From positions 1 through 48,256 of the forward strand of contig SHZD01000016.1 in assembly GCA_009692465.1 (NCBI GenBank): 48,256 bases of DNA, read 5' to 3'. The stretch comes from Myxococcales bacterium (GTDB taxonomy: Bacteria; Myxococcota_A; UBA9042). The position numbers and the translations under genes are program-made. The notes under the pieces are model-generated. The model had not been told where the DNA came from. It made no database searches and saw only the letters and a program-made list of their open reading frames with translations. This document shows, in pieces, positions 15,523 through 24,165 of the stretch (its first letter is position 1; each line of letters begins with the position of its first letter).

Positions 15523-17175
15523 TCAGAAATCCGTACGAATTTGCACTTGCCCTTGCAGAGCCCCGACCGCCGCCATCGGCTGACCTTGGGCGTCGTCAAA
15601 CGCATCACCTGGAAACCAAACGCCAGCATCGACGCGCGCCACCGCCACCAGGCCGGCCAAAAAATGCGCGCTGCACTCGATGGCGGTGTCCAATTCCATG
15701 CCCAGATCCCGTTTGCCGACAGCGCCGCGCGGGCCGGTCGCTTTGCCGCCGCTTAGGAAGGAGCGAAAGGGATCGGCGACGTCGGCTGGACTCTGTGCCC
15801 ACACTGCACCGAGCAAAATAGCTACATTTTTATACGGTTGGAGGCGAGCGACCGGGTGCAGGTAGGTGGCCTGCGTCACCGCGCCCAGCGTGGGCACCCG
15901 TTCGACACCCGCGGGACTTTGGCCGCTAAAGCGCGGATCACTCAAATTGTGCTGGGCTTGCACCGACAATTGGCGTTGGACCTGACCAAATAGCACTAAG
16001 CCGACATGGTGATCGGCGGCAAAGCGAAACGAGCGCAAGGTGCCGTTTAGTGGCACGGCGTCGGCGCTGGCGGCCCCGGCTTCCAAGCGCAATGCGCCAC
16101 GGCGACCGCCGATTTCGACCCGTGCGATGCCGCCCCACTGCGCGATATCGAGGCCATCGGGTTGCGCGGGCGACTTGAGCCATGCCGTATGCCCCTTGGC
16201 GTACACGCCTTCGGCGGCGAACTCCACCCAGCCGTGGCTGGCGGTCTTGCGGTAGCGCACAAAACCGTCAGTCACGGTGGCCTGCAAGTCCAGCGCGGCG
16301 GGGTCAGTCTGGTTGCGCCGCACCACATAGGCGCCCGCTTGCAGCTCGGTGCCGCGGTACAGCAGCGCGCCGATTAAGTTGGTAGCCCGGTCGCCGGCAA
16401 ACGGCGCCAGATCGTCGCGGGCCACTTGGTCATAGGCGACCGCAATCGCCAGCGGAAAGGCGGTATACGGATCGTCGGCCGTGAACAGCGCAGCCGGCAG
16501 AATCGCCCAGCCGAGGCGGGTGACGGCGTTTTCGCCCATCTTGGCGCCAAACTGCATCGGATCGTAGCCGCCATCGGTGGCGAGCACGCCTAGACCCCAC
16601 TGCGAAGCCGTGCGGCCTAAGGTGAACTGGCCGGCCAGCGTGGTCAGCTCGGCTTTGGCCCGCAGCAGGCTGAGTTGGCTGGCGTCCAGCGGCGCGCGCG
16701 GTACGTCCCAGTAGCGCATTTGCGCCAAAACCTCTACCTGCGCTTTGCGCATCCACCGACCGCTCGAAACAAAGCTCAAGTCGAAGCCAGCCCGGCTGCG
16801 AGCTTCAAGTCCGCCGGTGGGCCCCAAGCGCGTCAGTTCGGTGGGCAGCGGGCCGAGTGCTTCGACCAGACTGGTTTTTTCGCCGACAAAGCGCTGTTCG
16901 ATTTCGCTGTGAAAGCGCCACGGACTCGCGGTCGGCCCGGTCGGCACGGTCGATACTGCCGGCACCGGAGCGGGCACTTCGACGACCGGATGCAAATCGG
17001 CTAGCGGTGTCGCATCCGCGGCGGCCGCGACCGGCGTCGGGTCGGCGGCAGCTGCTGGAACCACAGGTGCCGCTGGAGTCGGTGTTCCGCTGTCGGGCGC
17101 AGGTTCATGAGCCAAGGCCAGCGGCGCCGCCAGCACGACCGCCAGCGCACAAATCAAGGGTACAAACGTGTGCAA
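15523..17175 (-). CDS. Putative outer-membrane beta-barrel protein
   Basis: 550 residues. Signal peptide (PLICALAVVLAAPLALA), then an alanine/proline/valine-rich periplasmic tether (about 25-85), then about 460 residues of alternating strands rich in Gly, Tyr and Arg (for example MRKAQVEVLAQMRYWDVP, LQAGAYVVRRNQ, HVGLVLFGQVQRQLSVQAQH). It ends ...QVQIRTDF; a C-terminal Phe is the usual barrel-assembly signal. It is a porin-like or alginate-export-like barrel, family not assigned. Start TTG with GGAGG five bases upstream. It follows the HlyD-propeller gene by 142 bp and could be the outer-membrane partner of that system, though this is only inferred from position. Confidence 0.78.
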   Translation of the reverse strand: MHTFVPLICALAVVLAAPLALAHEPAPDSGTPTPAAPVVPAAAADPTPVAAAADATPLADLHPVVEVPAPVPAVSTVPTGPTASPWRFHSEIEQRFVGEKTSLVEALGPLPTELTRLGPTGGLEARSRAGFDLSFVSSGRWMRKAQVEVLAQMRYWDVPRAPLDASQLSLLRAKAELTTLAGQFTLGRTASQWGLGVLATDGGYDPMQFGAKMGENAVTRLGWAILPAALFTADDPYTAFPLAIAVAYDQVARDDLAPFAGDRATNLIGALLYRGTELQAGAYVVRRNQTDPAALDLQATVTDGFVRYRKTASHGWVEFAAEGVYAKGHTAWLKSPAQPDGLDIAQWGGIARVEIGGRRGALRLEAGAASADAVPLNGTLRSFRFAADHHVGLVLFGQVQRQLSVQAQHNLSDPRFSGQSPAGVERVPTLGAVTQATYLHPVARLQPYKNVAILLGAVWAQSPADVADPFRSFLSGGKATGPRGAVGKRDLGMELDTAIECSAHFLAGLVAVARVDAGVWFPGDAFDDAQGQPMAAVGALQGQVQIRTDF

Positions 17176-17317
17176 CGGGGCCTCCGCGGGTCGCAGCCGC
17201 AGGCCGAGCCTAGCACAGCCTGTTGTTTGCGAAAGCTCGGAGCGGATCCGCTTTTGCCCATGTCCGCGGCGCTGCGCCTGTCGGCTTCAGTGTGCCAAGC
17301 TGCAAGCTGACTGGGCA

Positions 17318-19612
17318 CTACTTGAACGCAACCATGGCCCACTGCGGCGGCGCCACTCCGCGATCAAACACTACCGCCAGCTTGCCGGGGTCGGGCCCCA
17401 ACGCCAGCCCTTCCGCATGCAGTCCATTAAAATTGCTGACAATACTGATTTTTGGCGCCAGAGGCGCACCATCCACGGCCAGCAGCGCGCTGTGCATGCC
17501 GCGCTCGCTATGGCCCTCGTCGGCGTCCCCCAGCGCCGTGGCTAGCACCAGCAGGCGGCCATCGGGCAAGCGCAGCAAATCGGCGACGCCAGCGGCCAAC
17601 AGGGCGCCCGCAGGCCCCACCCGCAGCGGCAAACGGGCCCACACGGTCAGTTGTCCCGCGCTCAGTTGGCCGCTGTGCAGCAACTTTTCGGGTTCATCCA
17701 GCTTCCAGATCAGGGCGGTATCGCCACTATCGAGCGGGTGCTTGAGAGCCAACAACAGCGCCTTGCCTTCAAACGCTAGCCCCTCAATGTCCAATTCGCG
17801 ATCAAATCCGCTGGCGCGCTTGCCCAATCCACCGTCGCGCTTGGTCAGGCCCAACGTACTGAGCGCCTGCGGGTCCTTGAGGTTGCCCAGCGCCGCCGCC
17901 AAGTTTGCGCTAGCCGTGGCGTGCAACTGGTCGCCGCGCAGCTCCAACCGCGCCATCAGCGAGCGCGCCTCGCTGCGTTTGCCTTTGCGACTGACCGATT
18001 GTGAAGCCAACAACCACAGCGCGCCGTCGGGCCCGCGGGTCAGCGCTTCCAAGTCGTCTACCCGCCGCAAGCCGTGGATCGGCCACGGCTCGGGGTCCAA
18101 GTGGCCGTCGCGGCGCAAGGCAAACAACCACGGCGCACCGCTATCGGCGCCGCCTTTGAGCCCAGTGTCGTCGCTGACCACCAGATAGCGATCGCGCTCA
18201 GGCAGCCAGACCAAGGCAGAAAGTTCAAGTCGCGTACGGACTTGTAATGCAGCAGGCACTTGCACGTCAGTCACTAGGACCGGGTCCAACGCGACCTGCG
18301 GCGGCGGCTGCACCGGTGGCGCGACCGGTTTAGGTCCCGGTGGCTGGGGCGGCGTGCCGACTGGCGGTCCGGGCGCTGCCGCGACTTGGGCGGGCGAACT
18401 ACTGGCGCGCTGGGGCACCGCCGCGTTCGCCGGTTTGCCATTGAGAACACCCGGTTTGCCATTGAGCACCCCCGGGGTGAACTCGACATCCACCGGTTCG
18501 CCAGGCAGCACGGTGCCATCGTCCAGCGCGATGATGATTTCTTCGGCGGCCAGCGGCGCCCGTGGCGGCACCGACTGCAACTGCAGCGGCAGCGGCGCCA
18601 CCCCACCAAACCCCAGAACATGGCCACGCAGACGCATGCCAGTGCCGTCACGGCGCTCCACCCGCACCATACCGCCAATCGATAGCCGCCGCGCCACCGC
18701 CCCAATCGCATAACCGATGACCCGATCGACCTCGGGTTTGCGCAGCGTCAGCACACTTTGGCCGGCGATCGCCACATCGCCGGGCTGCAGCAGCACCCGG
18801 TGGACCACCCCGTCGAACGGCGCCCGCACCACCAGCAGTTGGCGCCGCGCGTCCACTTGGGCCAAAAGTGCCTTGCTCACCTCGATTTGCGCATGCAACG
18901 GCGCCAATTCTGGCCGCGTCGCGTCGCCGCTGGCCGGCAGGACTTTGCTGAACTCCTGCAGGCGGCCCTGCACCCGTTGGACCCGCTGTTGCCAATCGCG
19001 AACCGCAGAAGATCTCGATTCTATACGCTTTTCTACCGAAGCCAATTCGCTGCGCAGCTCGATCAACGGCTGTTCGCCGACCAGTTGCTGTTGGACGCGG
19101 CCGTGCCACCAGGCAATTTGCTTGCGCAACCCCTCAGCCGCCGCGCGGTCGACATCGGCTTGGACTTGAGCCTGCAACATGCCTGCGTCAGTGATTTCAA
19201 AGGCTTTCTCAAAAGCCAGCCGATCGTTGGCTGCATCGCGCTGCAAGATCGCCATTCCGGCGGTCAAGTCAGCTTGGGCCTTGGCGATTTGCGCCGCCGC
19301 GACCTCCAGCTCGCCCTGCAGTGCTGCGGTGTCAAAACTAACGATCACCTGACCTTTGCGCACGCGCTGACCCAGTGAGACCTCAATGCTCATGATCCGG
19401 GCCAGTTCTGGCGCAGTAGCGTGGGACTCGGTGGTGTCGCCTACGCCGGTGATTGCCGAAAAATCAGGAGAATCGTAGTAAAAATAAGCAGCTCCAGCCG
19501 CGGCAGCCAACCACGCCAGCCAAAACAGCAAAGCCGCCGGCAACCGCAAAGGGCGACGGATCCGCGGCAAGTTCGGTGGTGAGCTTTGGTTTTGTTCTGC
19601 AAAATCAGACAA
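17318..19612 (-). CDS. HlyD-type membrane fusion protein fused to a DUF3616/phytase-like beta-propeller
   Basis: 764 residues. One N-terminal membrane anchor (about 25-47, LPAALLFWLAWLAAAAGAAYFY) precedes a periplasmic adaptor: lipoyl half (IEVSLGQRVRKGQVIVSFD), a long coiled coil (about 95-240), and second lipoyl/barrel half (VVRAPFDGVVHRVLLQPGD). A linker with a duplicated GVLNGKP unit and a proline-rich stretch (about 417-440) leads to a C-terminal beta-propeller (about 450-764; LSALVWLPERDRYLVVSDD, VDDLEALTRGPDGALWLLAS, ELDIEGLAFEGKALLLALK). The propeller resembles DUF3616/esterase-like phytase domains. The TTG start has GAGG about ten bases upstream inside the end of the DUF4956 gene, five bases apart, so the two are translationally linked. 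This fusion is unusual: adaptor proteins normally end after the barrel domain. Confidence 0.85.
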   Translation of the reverse strand: MSDFAEQNQSSPPNLPRIRRPLRLPAALLFWLAWLAAAAGAAYFYYDSPDFSAITGVGDTTESHATAPELARIMSIEVSLGQRVRKGQVIVSFDTAALQGELEVAAAQIAKAQADLTAGMAILQRDAANDRLAFEKAFEITDAGMLQAQVQADVDRAAAEGLRKQIAWWHGRVQQQLVGEQPLIELRSELASVEKRIESRSSAVRDWQQRVQRVQGRLQEFSKVLPASGDATRPELAPLHAQIEVSKALLAQVDARRQLLVVRAPFDGVVHRVLLQPGDVAIAGQSVLTLRKPEVDRVIGYAIGAVARRLSIGGMVRVERRDGTGMRLRGHVLGFGGVAPLPLQLQSVPPRAPLAAEEIIIALDDGTVLPGEPVDVEFTPGVLNGKPGVLNGKPANAAVPQRASSSPAQVAAAPGPPVGTPPQPPGPKPVAPPVQPPPQVALDPVLVTDVQVPAALQVRTRLELSALVWLPERDRYLVVSDDTGLKGGADSGAPWLFALRRDGHLDPEPWPIHGLRRVDDLEALTRGPDGALWLLASQSVSRKGKRSEARSLMARLELRGDQLHATASANLAAALGNLKDPQALSTLGLTKRDGGLGKRASGFDRELDIEGLAFEGKALLLALKHPLDSGDTALIWKLDEPEKLLHSGQLSAGQLTVWARLPLRVGPAGALLAAGVADLLRLPDGRLLVLATALGDADEGHSERGMHSALLAVDGAPLAPKISIVSNFNGLHAEGLALGPDPGKLAVVFDRGVAPPQWAMVAFK
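18432..18473 (-). repeat. 21-bp coding duplication in the HlyD-propeller linker
   Basis: Two adjacent copies of a 21-bp unit that encodes GVLNGKP, one to two bases different. In frame, directly before the proline-rich linker. Confidence 0.85.
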
Positions 19613-19617
19613 CTGCG

Positions 19618-20304
19618 CTACACCTCTTCCGTCGCGTCGTTGAGGTAGAATGACACACCGCGCACCCCCGGCAAGTCCATCAATTCTTGCACCAGACTCG
19701 ACTGTTGGTCGGGATCGCGCAGCTTGATGTGGTAGTTGTGTTCGGCGCGGTGCCCTTGTTCGACTTCGCGCATACTGACCAGCACAAAACGCGCACAGTG
19801 GCGGTCAAACAGGCTGCGCAGGCGCGCATCGTTGGCCGGATCGGCGGGGACCACAAAGCGCAGCAGGCCATCGTAGCGGACCCGGGCCCCAAACGAAGAA
19901 ATGTGAAGAACAATGGCGACTATGGCAAAGATCAGCGTTCCAGCGACCGCCGCGCCGTAGGAGCGCACGCCCATCGCGATGCCCGTCGACAGCGAGCCAA
20001 AGATAAACACCATGTCGCGCGGGTCTTTCACCGTCGAGCGAAAGCGGATGATCGCCAACGTGCCCAAAATACCGATGCCGCGGGCCAGATTGTTGCCGAC
20101 AGCGGTCATCAGCATCGCCGAGATCACCGCGCCCAAGATCAGCGTTTGCACAAACGATCGCGAATACGACAGGCCGCGGTGGGTAAAGATGTAGACTTGG
20201 GCCAGCAGCGTCGACAACAAAAACGCCATCAGCAAGCTGAACACCACCGTTTGCCAAGGCAACGACGGATCGGGGGCTAGCGCTAGGCGTAACAGGTCTT
20301 CCAT
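19618..20304 (-). CDS. DUF4956 integral membrane protein
   Basis: 228 residues. Four hydrophobic segments in the first 130 residues (TVVFSLLMAFLLSTLLAQVY, FVQTLILGAVISAMLMTAV, then GIGILGTLAIIRFRSTVKDP and AAVAGTLIFAIVAIVLHIS) and a soluble ferredoxin-like C-domain (about 145-228). The GILGTLAIIRFRSTVKDPRD block is characteristic of DUF4956, which is often encoded beside VTC-domain polyphosphate polymerases. ATG 20304 is preferred over ATG 20310 because GGGAG is six bases from the former and touches the latter. It lies 24 bp after the polymerase gene and five bases before the adaptor gene. Its role is probably a channel or polymer-handling partner, inferred from association only. Confidence 0.9.
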   Translation of the reverse strand: MEDLLRLALAPDPSLPWQTVVFSLLMAFLLSTLLAQVYIFTHRGLSYSRSFVQTLILGAVISAMLMTAVGNNLARGIGILGTLAIIRFRSTVKDPRDMVFIFGSLSTGIAMGVRSYGAAVAGTLIFAIVAIVLHISSFGARVRYDGLLRFVVPADPANDARLRSLFDRHCARFVLVSMREVEQGHRAEHNYHIKLRDPDQQSSLVQELMDLPGVRGVSFYLNDATEEV

Positions 20305-20328
20305 CACCATCTCCCGGTCGTGCCGTAG

Positions 20329-21216
20329 TTACCACAAGGGGGCACGGCCATCGGTGCGAATCCGCTCCAAGTCGGCCTGGATTCGTCGCAATGATCCGCA
20401 ATACTTGGCAAAAGCCTCGCGCCGCAGATCGAAGCGGGTAGTCAGATCGCGCAGCCACACTGGAAATTGCAGGTTAAACTTGACCTCCAACACCAGCCGC
20501 GGGTCATAACTGTCAAAACTGTGGGGGTAATCCACCGGTAGGTAATCGCGATCTTGAGCGTGCAACTCCAGATCAGGGCAACTGAAGGCCCGAATGCCGC
20601 GGTCAAAGGTCACCCGCAGTTCAGGCTCCAGACGACCGACCAACGGCACCCGATCGTAGCGCACACACACCACCGGTTCCAGATTCCAGCCGGCCACAAG
20701 GGCAGAAAATTCCTCGACTATCTGCCATTTCTTGGCCGAAAGACCCCAGGACCGACACTTGACCAGCCCGCCCGGCTCCAGCGCCCACTGCCAGTTTTCG
20801 CGCGGAACCTGAACGCGGCTCTTGACTTGGGCGTCGCCCCACCGCCGTTTGACTTCCAGAAACACCGGACCCTCGCTGGCCGTGCCGTAGGTCCGCACCC
20901 GGACCTTAAAGCGGACTTGCCGCTGCAGCTCGGTGGCCCAGTACAAGTCGCGGCGCGGGGTGTCTAAGTACAGGCTGGTAATGGTGTAACGGCCGTCGCT
21001 GCCCGCCACAAACGGATCGGAATCGCAATACGGTTGCAAAGCTGTGGCAATGGCCGGGGCCACAAACTCGCTGATGTGGTACTTGTATTCACAACGTATT
21101 TGTTTGGGTTTTCCATTGGGCTCGCCCAGCACAGGCGGGTCGAACTGCGGCAAGGCCAACGCCGGCAGCTTAAACTGTGGCCATTGCACAAAGCTGGGCA
21201 GGACCGAACGCACCAT
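20329..21216 (-). CDS. VTC-domain polyphosphate polymerase-like protein
   Basis: 295 residues from ATG 21216; upstream TTG and GTG codons in frame are possible starts. The VTC domain forms a tunnel that polymerises ATP gamma-phosphate into polyphosphate in yeast Vtc4. The expected charged tunnel pattern is visible: E-x-K in CEYKYHIS (near 45), SLYLDTP, paired Arg in RFKVRVRTYG, E-x-K in FLEVKRR, R-x-D-R in RYDRVPL, RVTFDRGI and a final E-x-K in LVLEVKF. All positions needed for a catalytic family member seem present, although some VTC relatives lack activity. It has no signal peptide or membrane helix, so it would work in the cytoplasm, feeding the DUF4956 partner. Confidence 0.9.
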   Translation of the reverse strand: MVRSVLPSFVQWPQFKLPALALPQFDPPVLGEPNGKPKQIRCEYKYHISEFVAPAIATALQPYCDSDPFVAGSDGRYTITSLYLDTPRRDLYWATELQRQVRFKVRVRTYGTASEGPVFLEVKRRWGDAQVKSRVQVPRENWQWALEPGGLVKCRSWGLSAKKWQIVEEFSALVAGWNLEPVVCVRYDRVPLVGRLEPELRVTFDRGIRAFSCPDLELHAQDRDYLPVDYPHSFDSYDPRLVLEVKFNLQFPVWLRDLTTRFDLRREAFAKYCGSLRRIQADLERIRTDGRAPLW

Positions 21217-21351
21217 GGGCGCAACTCGCGGCGCGCTCACACGGGCGCGCAACCGTGCAAGCTACGGGCACACCGCGTCGGCGTCAAAAAAGCGCACTAT
21301 TTCGCGCCGAGGCTGCGGCCGCCGACCCTGCCAAACCGTGTGGGTTAGCGG

Positions 21352-21476
21352 TTGCGCATGCCGCCAAATAGGCACCCTCGATGCATCAAACTCTCTGATC
21401 AGCATGTGGAATGTCGGCCGCAGCTGCGGACCGCCGCTGTGGTTTGGGAGCGGCGCGCCCCCAAGTTTGTAGTTAG
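21352..21476 (-). repeat. R3 interspersed repeat, copy b (diverged)
   Basis: The most divergent R3 copy. It keeps GCATGCCGCCAAAT, GATGCAT, the CCGCAGCTGCGG palindrome, and the GGCGCGCCCCC hairpin, and ends GTAGTTAG. Several changes break the outer stem (GATCAGCATG). It lies 136 bases upstream of the VTC gene start, on the same side as its promoter would be. Confidence 0.8.
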
Positions 21477-21507
21477 CGGGCAGTGGTGACGGTGAATAAC
21501 GGTCTGA

Positions 21508-21577
21508 GCCTAGATTGCTCGGCCTAGATTGCTCGGCCTAGATTGCTCGGCCTAGATTGCTCGGCCTAGATTGCTCG
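21508..21577. repeat. 14-bp tandem array, five copies
   Basis: Five perfect copies of GCCTAGATTGCTCG. The unit length is not a multiple of three, in contrast to the arrays inside genes, which agrees with a non-coding position. Confidence 0.95.
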
Positions 21578-21655
21578 ATCGAGCCGCAACCGGACTGGAG
21601 CGTCGAGTCAGCTTGCAAAGCCGCGAGTTAGCGACCCACTAAGCAAGCACAGGCT
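21578..21655 (+). repeat. R2 core fragment
   Basis: Reads GATCGAGCCGCAACCGGACTGGAG-type sequence followed by GCGAGTTAGCGACCCACTAAG, which aligns with the interior of R2d (46260-46335). It lacks both GGAACTG ends. The AGCTTGCAAAGCC segment is a small imperfect dyad. From 21656 to 22036 I see no gene; a minus-strand reading ending ANITF then stop at 21888 looks like a barrel C-terminus but is too short to support. Confidence 0.75.
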
Positions 21656-22036
21656 GTAACGAAAGGCCGGATCCGCAAAAGTTTTCCCCAGCAGTTTGCG
21701 GACCCGACCACCCCGTTCTCGCTCGTTCCGGCGGCCAGGCCGGACATCGTCGCGATGAGCGTTTGCGCGGCGGGCTCATAGCCCAAGCCCACCGCGTGCA
21801 GCGCATCCACCGTGGAACGCTGCGCACCGCCCAACCTGAGCTAATTCAAGAAGCGTGCCAACCGCGGACAGGCAAGAAACGCTGTAATTAGAACGTGATA
21901 TTGGCCGCCACCGTCGCCAACACCGCGCGATGTGTCCGATGGCGGACAGCCTCTCCACAGCGAGTCGGACGGCCTTTTGCCGGCGACGACCATCGGGCAT
22001 GCTCACGGCGCGCACCTGTTGCGCAGTGCGGATGTC

Positions 22037-23380
22037 ATGGCCACAGTACGTTCCTCACCGCGGGCTGGCGGTTCCTCTGGCGATGCAGGAGTGGCGGTGC
22101 GGGTGGCAGCACTGCAGGCGCTGTGGGCGGTCGAAACGGCGCAACTCGGCAGTCAAGCGGCCTTGCAGCCGGCGTTGGCGGCCCTGCGCGGCCCTGATCG
22201 CGGCCTGTGTACAGAGCTGGTGTACGGCGTGCTGCGGCGCCAACGATCGCTCGACCGCTGGATTGCCCCGGATTGCGACCGCGGGCTGGTGGCGATGGAT
22301 GCCAAGGTGTTGACGGCCCTGCGGCTGGGCGCTTACCAACTCACTGAAATGTCACGGATTCCTCCCTTTGCTGCCGTGGACGCCACCACCGAGGCCTGCA
22401 AGCGCGGCAAGGGCTGGCATCGCGGTTCGGTTGGTTTTGTCCACGCGGTGTTGCGCAAGTTGGCGGCGCGCGCCCACGACCAGCAGCGCCCCGACAGCGA
22501 TGACTTGCCGCCGTGGTTGGCCGCGCGCGTCGCTGATTTTGCCACCGATCTTGAACTGGATGGGGCGGCGCTGGCAACGGCTTTTGGGCAAGCGGCGCCC
22601 GTCCACGTCCACATTCTGGGTCCAGCCGATCAGACCGCCGCCACCGCCGAAAACCTGTTGACGGCTGGGGTGTTGCGGGCACCGTTGCTGGTCCCCGGTG
22701 CGTGGCTGGCCGACGGCGCTTTGGCGTTGCAGCATCGCGACTATGGGCGCACGTTCTTGGTGCAAGACGCGGCGAGCGCCGCGGTGGTGCGCTGGCTCAA
22801 TCCGCAACCGGGCTGGCGGGTGCTCGATCTGGCCGCGGGTCGCGGGGTCAAGGCCGCGTTGCTGGCGACGTTGGGCGCGCAGGTCACCGCCGTCGACACG
22901 GCCGCCGAAAAACTGCAGTCCGCCCAGGAGCTGTGCGCGGCGGTCGGGGCGCCGCTGGTGCAAACGGTGGTCGCCGATGCTGGTGGAGCCTTGCCGTTTG
23001 CCGATGCCAGTTTTGACGCCGTGCTGGTTGACGCCCCGTGTACCGGTCTGGGTACCTTGCGCCGGCGGCCTGAAATTCGCCACCGCCGCCGCGCGGCCGA
23101 TCTGGTGGCGATGGCGGCGGTTCAGTTGCGGTTGGCTGCCGCCGCGGCGCGCTTGGTTCGGCCCGGGGGGGTGGTGATGCTGGCGACCTGTAGTTTTGCC
23201 CGCGAGGAAGGTCCGCTGTGGCTGCAGCAAGTGCTGCGTGACCATCCGCAGCTGGCCCGAAGCGAGTTTCGGCCGCAGTGGGCGGAGCGACTGCTCGACC
23301 GCAACGGTGATCTGCGCACTCACCCGTTGATTGAGGGCATGGACGCCTTTTTTGCCGCTCGCCTGCACTGCCAGCCCTAA
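22037..23380 (+). CDS. rsmB: 16S rRNA m5C967 methyltransferase RsmB
   Basis: 447 residues. An N-terminal NusB-like RNA-binding domain (about 15-140; VAALQALWAVETAQL, DRGLCTELVYGVLRRQRSLD) precedes the Fmu/Sun methyltransferase domain. Motif I is VLDLAAGRGVKAALLA. The two catalytic cysteines are in VDAPCTGLGTLRRRPEIRHR (motif IV) and ATCSFAREEG (motif VI). It methylates C967 in helix 31 of 16S rRNA in E. coli. ATG 22037 is taken; a GTG at 21932 gives a longer, poorly conserved start. The TAA stop is the left flank of R2c, so the gene ends exactly where the repeat begins. Confidence 0.93.
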   Translation: MATVRSSPRAGGSSGDAGVAVRVAALQALWAVETAQLGSQAALQPALAALRGPDRGLCTELVYGVLRRQRSLDRWIAPDCDRGLVAMDAKVLTALRLGAYQLTEMSRIPPFAAVDATTEACKRGKGWHRGSVGFVHAVLRKLAARAHDQQRPDSDDLPPWLAARVADFATDLELDGAALATAFGQAAPVHVHILGPADQTAATAENLLTAGVLRAPLLVPGAWLADGALALQHRDYGRTFLVQDAASAAVVRWLNPQPGWRVLDLAAGRGVKAALLATLGAQVTAVDTAAEKLQSAQELCAAVGAPLVQTVVADAGGALPFADASFDAVLVDAPCTGLGTLRRRPEIRHRRRAADLVAMAAVQLRLAAAAARLVRPGGVVMLATCSFAREEGPLWLQQVLRDHPQLARSEFRPQWAERLLDRNGDLRTHPLIEGMDAFFAARLHCQP

Positions 23381-23518
23381 GGAACTGTCCTGCAATAACT
23401 CGATCGATCTGGGCAACACTGGAGAGGCGAGTCGGCCTTTCAGGACGCGAGCTTAGCGACCAACAGAGCAAGCAAACGGAACCAGTCCCACAATGACTTA
23501 TTCTGGGACAGTTCCTAA
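23378..23518 (+). repeat. R2 interspersed repeat, copy c
   Basis: A complete R2: left TAA-GGAACTGTCC, right GGACAGTTCC-TAA, so TAA is duplicated in direct orientation on both sides. Interior core as in R2a, with about nine in ten bases identical by eye. The right dyad is GTCCCACAATGACTTATTCTG. The left TAA is the rsmB stop codon. Confidence 0.92.
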
Positions 23519-23547
23519 ATGGTGCACCGCCAGCCCTTTGGGCTCGT

Positions 23548-23568
23548 AAATGAATAAATCATTCATTT
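23548..23568. promoter_or_regulatory. AT-rich dyad, possible operator
   Basis: AAATGAAT, five bases, ATTCATTT. It stands out in GC-rich surroundings and is not part of a repeat family. It lies between rsmB and dprA, inside a region with no gene. It could bind a regulator; target gene unknown. Confidence 0.45.
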
Positions 23569-23586
23569 CCGGCGCCCGTTTGCTTG

Positions 23587-23793
23587 CTAGGAGCCTGTCG
23601 GAAATCAATTGGTTGTGAAATGTCTATCAGGTTATACACAATGAATCTATTACGATCCGACAGGCTCCTCGCCAGTCAACAATTCTCAACTGTCCGAGAA
23701 CTGCCCGGAGTGAATCCGTGCAGTTTCGGACAGTTGCCGCCGTCTAGCCAGACGGCGCTAGGCGAGAGTCGGAAGACTCCGACACGCTCCTAG
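23587..23793 (-). repeat. R1 interspersed repeat, copy e (reverse orientation)
   Basis: The only R1 copy on the minus strand. The large hairpin at the 23587 end closes perfectly (CTAGGAGCCTGTCGGA/TCCGACAGGCTCCT) and the AACTGTCCGA stem is complete. The terminal small hairpin has one changed base (CTAGGCGAGAGTCGG). CTAG at both ends. It sits between rsmB/R2c and dprA, so unlike copies a, c and f it does not touch a coding end. Confidence 0.93.
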
Positions 23794-23836
23794 GTGGGTC
23801 GCAAGCTTCTGTCTTTACAGCCGACTCGCCGGTCCG
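23791..23836 (-). repeat. Fragment of the R2/array core
   Basis: GGTGGGTCGCAAGCTTCTGTC and CAGCCGACTCGCCGGTCC match the 5-prime array tail with changes. It directly follows the end of R1e. Confidence 0.7.
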
Positions 23837-23898
23837 GACTTCGCGCAGGCTGATCGAATTGTTCTCTTGCACGCCCCAAAGGACCTCAGGTGATCGCC

Positions 23899-23919
23899 CG
23901 GTGATCGCCACGATCACCG
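23899..23919. promoter_or_regulatory. GTGATC-type inverted repeat upstream of dprA
   Basis: CGGTGATCG-CCA-CGATCACCG, a perfect 9-bp dyad, preceded by another GGTGATCGC at 23889. A related dyad (GTGATCAC...TGATCAC) lies at 38289. It may be a shared operator. The rest of 23920-24165 shows no gene; TTGGAC and TAATAC at about 23964-23990 are poorly spaced for a promoter. Confidence 0.4.
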
Positions 23920-24165
23920 CTTGCCGCGCCGCGCCAAGGCCATCAGGGTGGCGCTGAATCAGAAGTTGGACCTGTGTAACTACATAATACTGTTTGATTT
24001 ACCCTTGGTTTGGCCTCGCAATGGCGCATCTTGGCGACTAGAAAAAATCGGCAGACCCCCACAAATTTTAGTCCAGTGTGCGGCTATTTTCGGGCCCAGC
24101 CGCGGCAAAGCGGCGCCGCCTTCGATCACCTTGTCAGCGCCAGCAGCCGGCGCGGTAGGTACGCT

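Noticed and set aside
21888..21960. Minus-strand remnant ending ANITF, like an outer-membrane C-terminus
   Set aside because: Too short, and upstream it runs into the rsmB leader with no further similarity.
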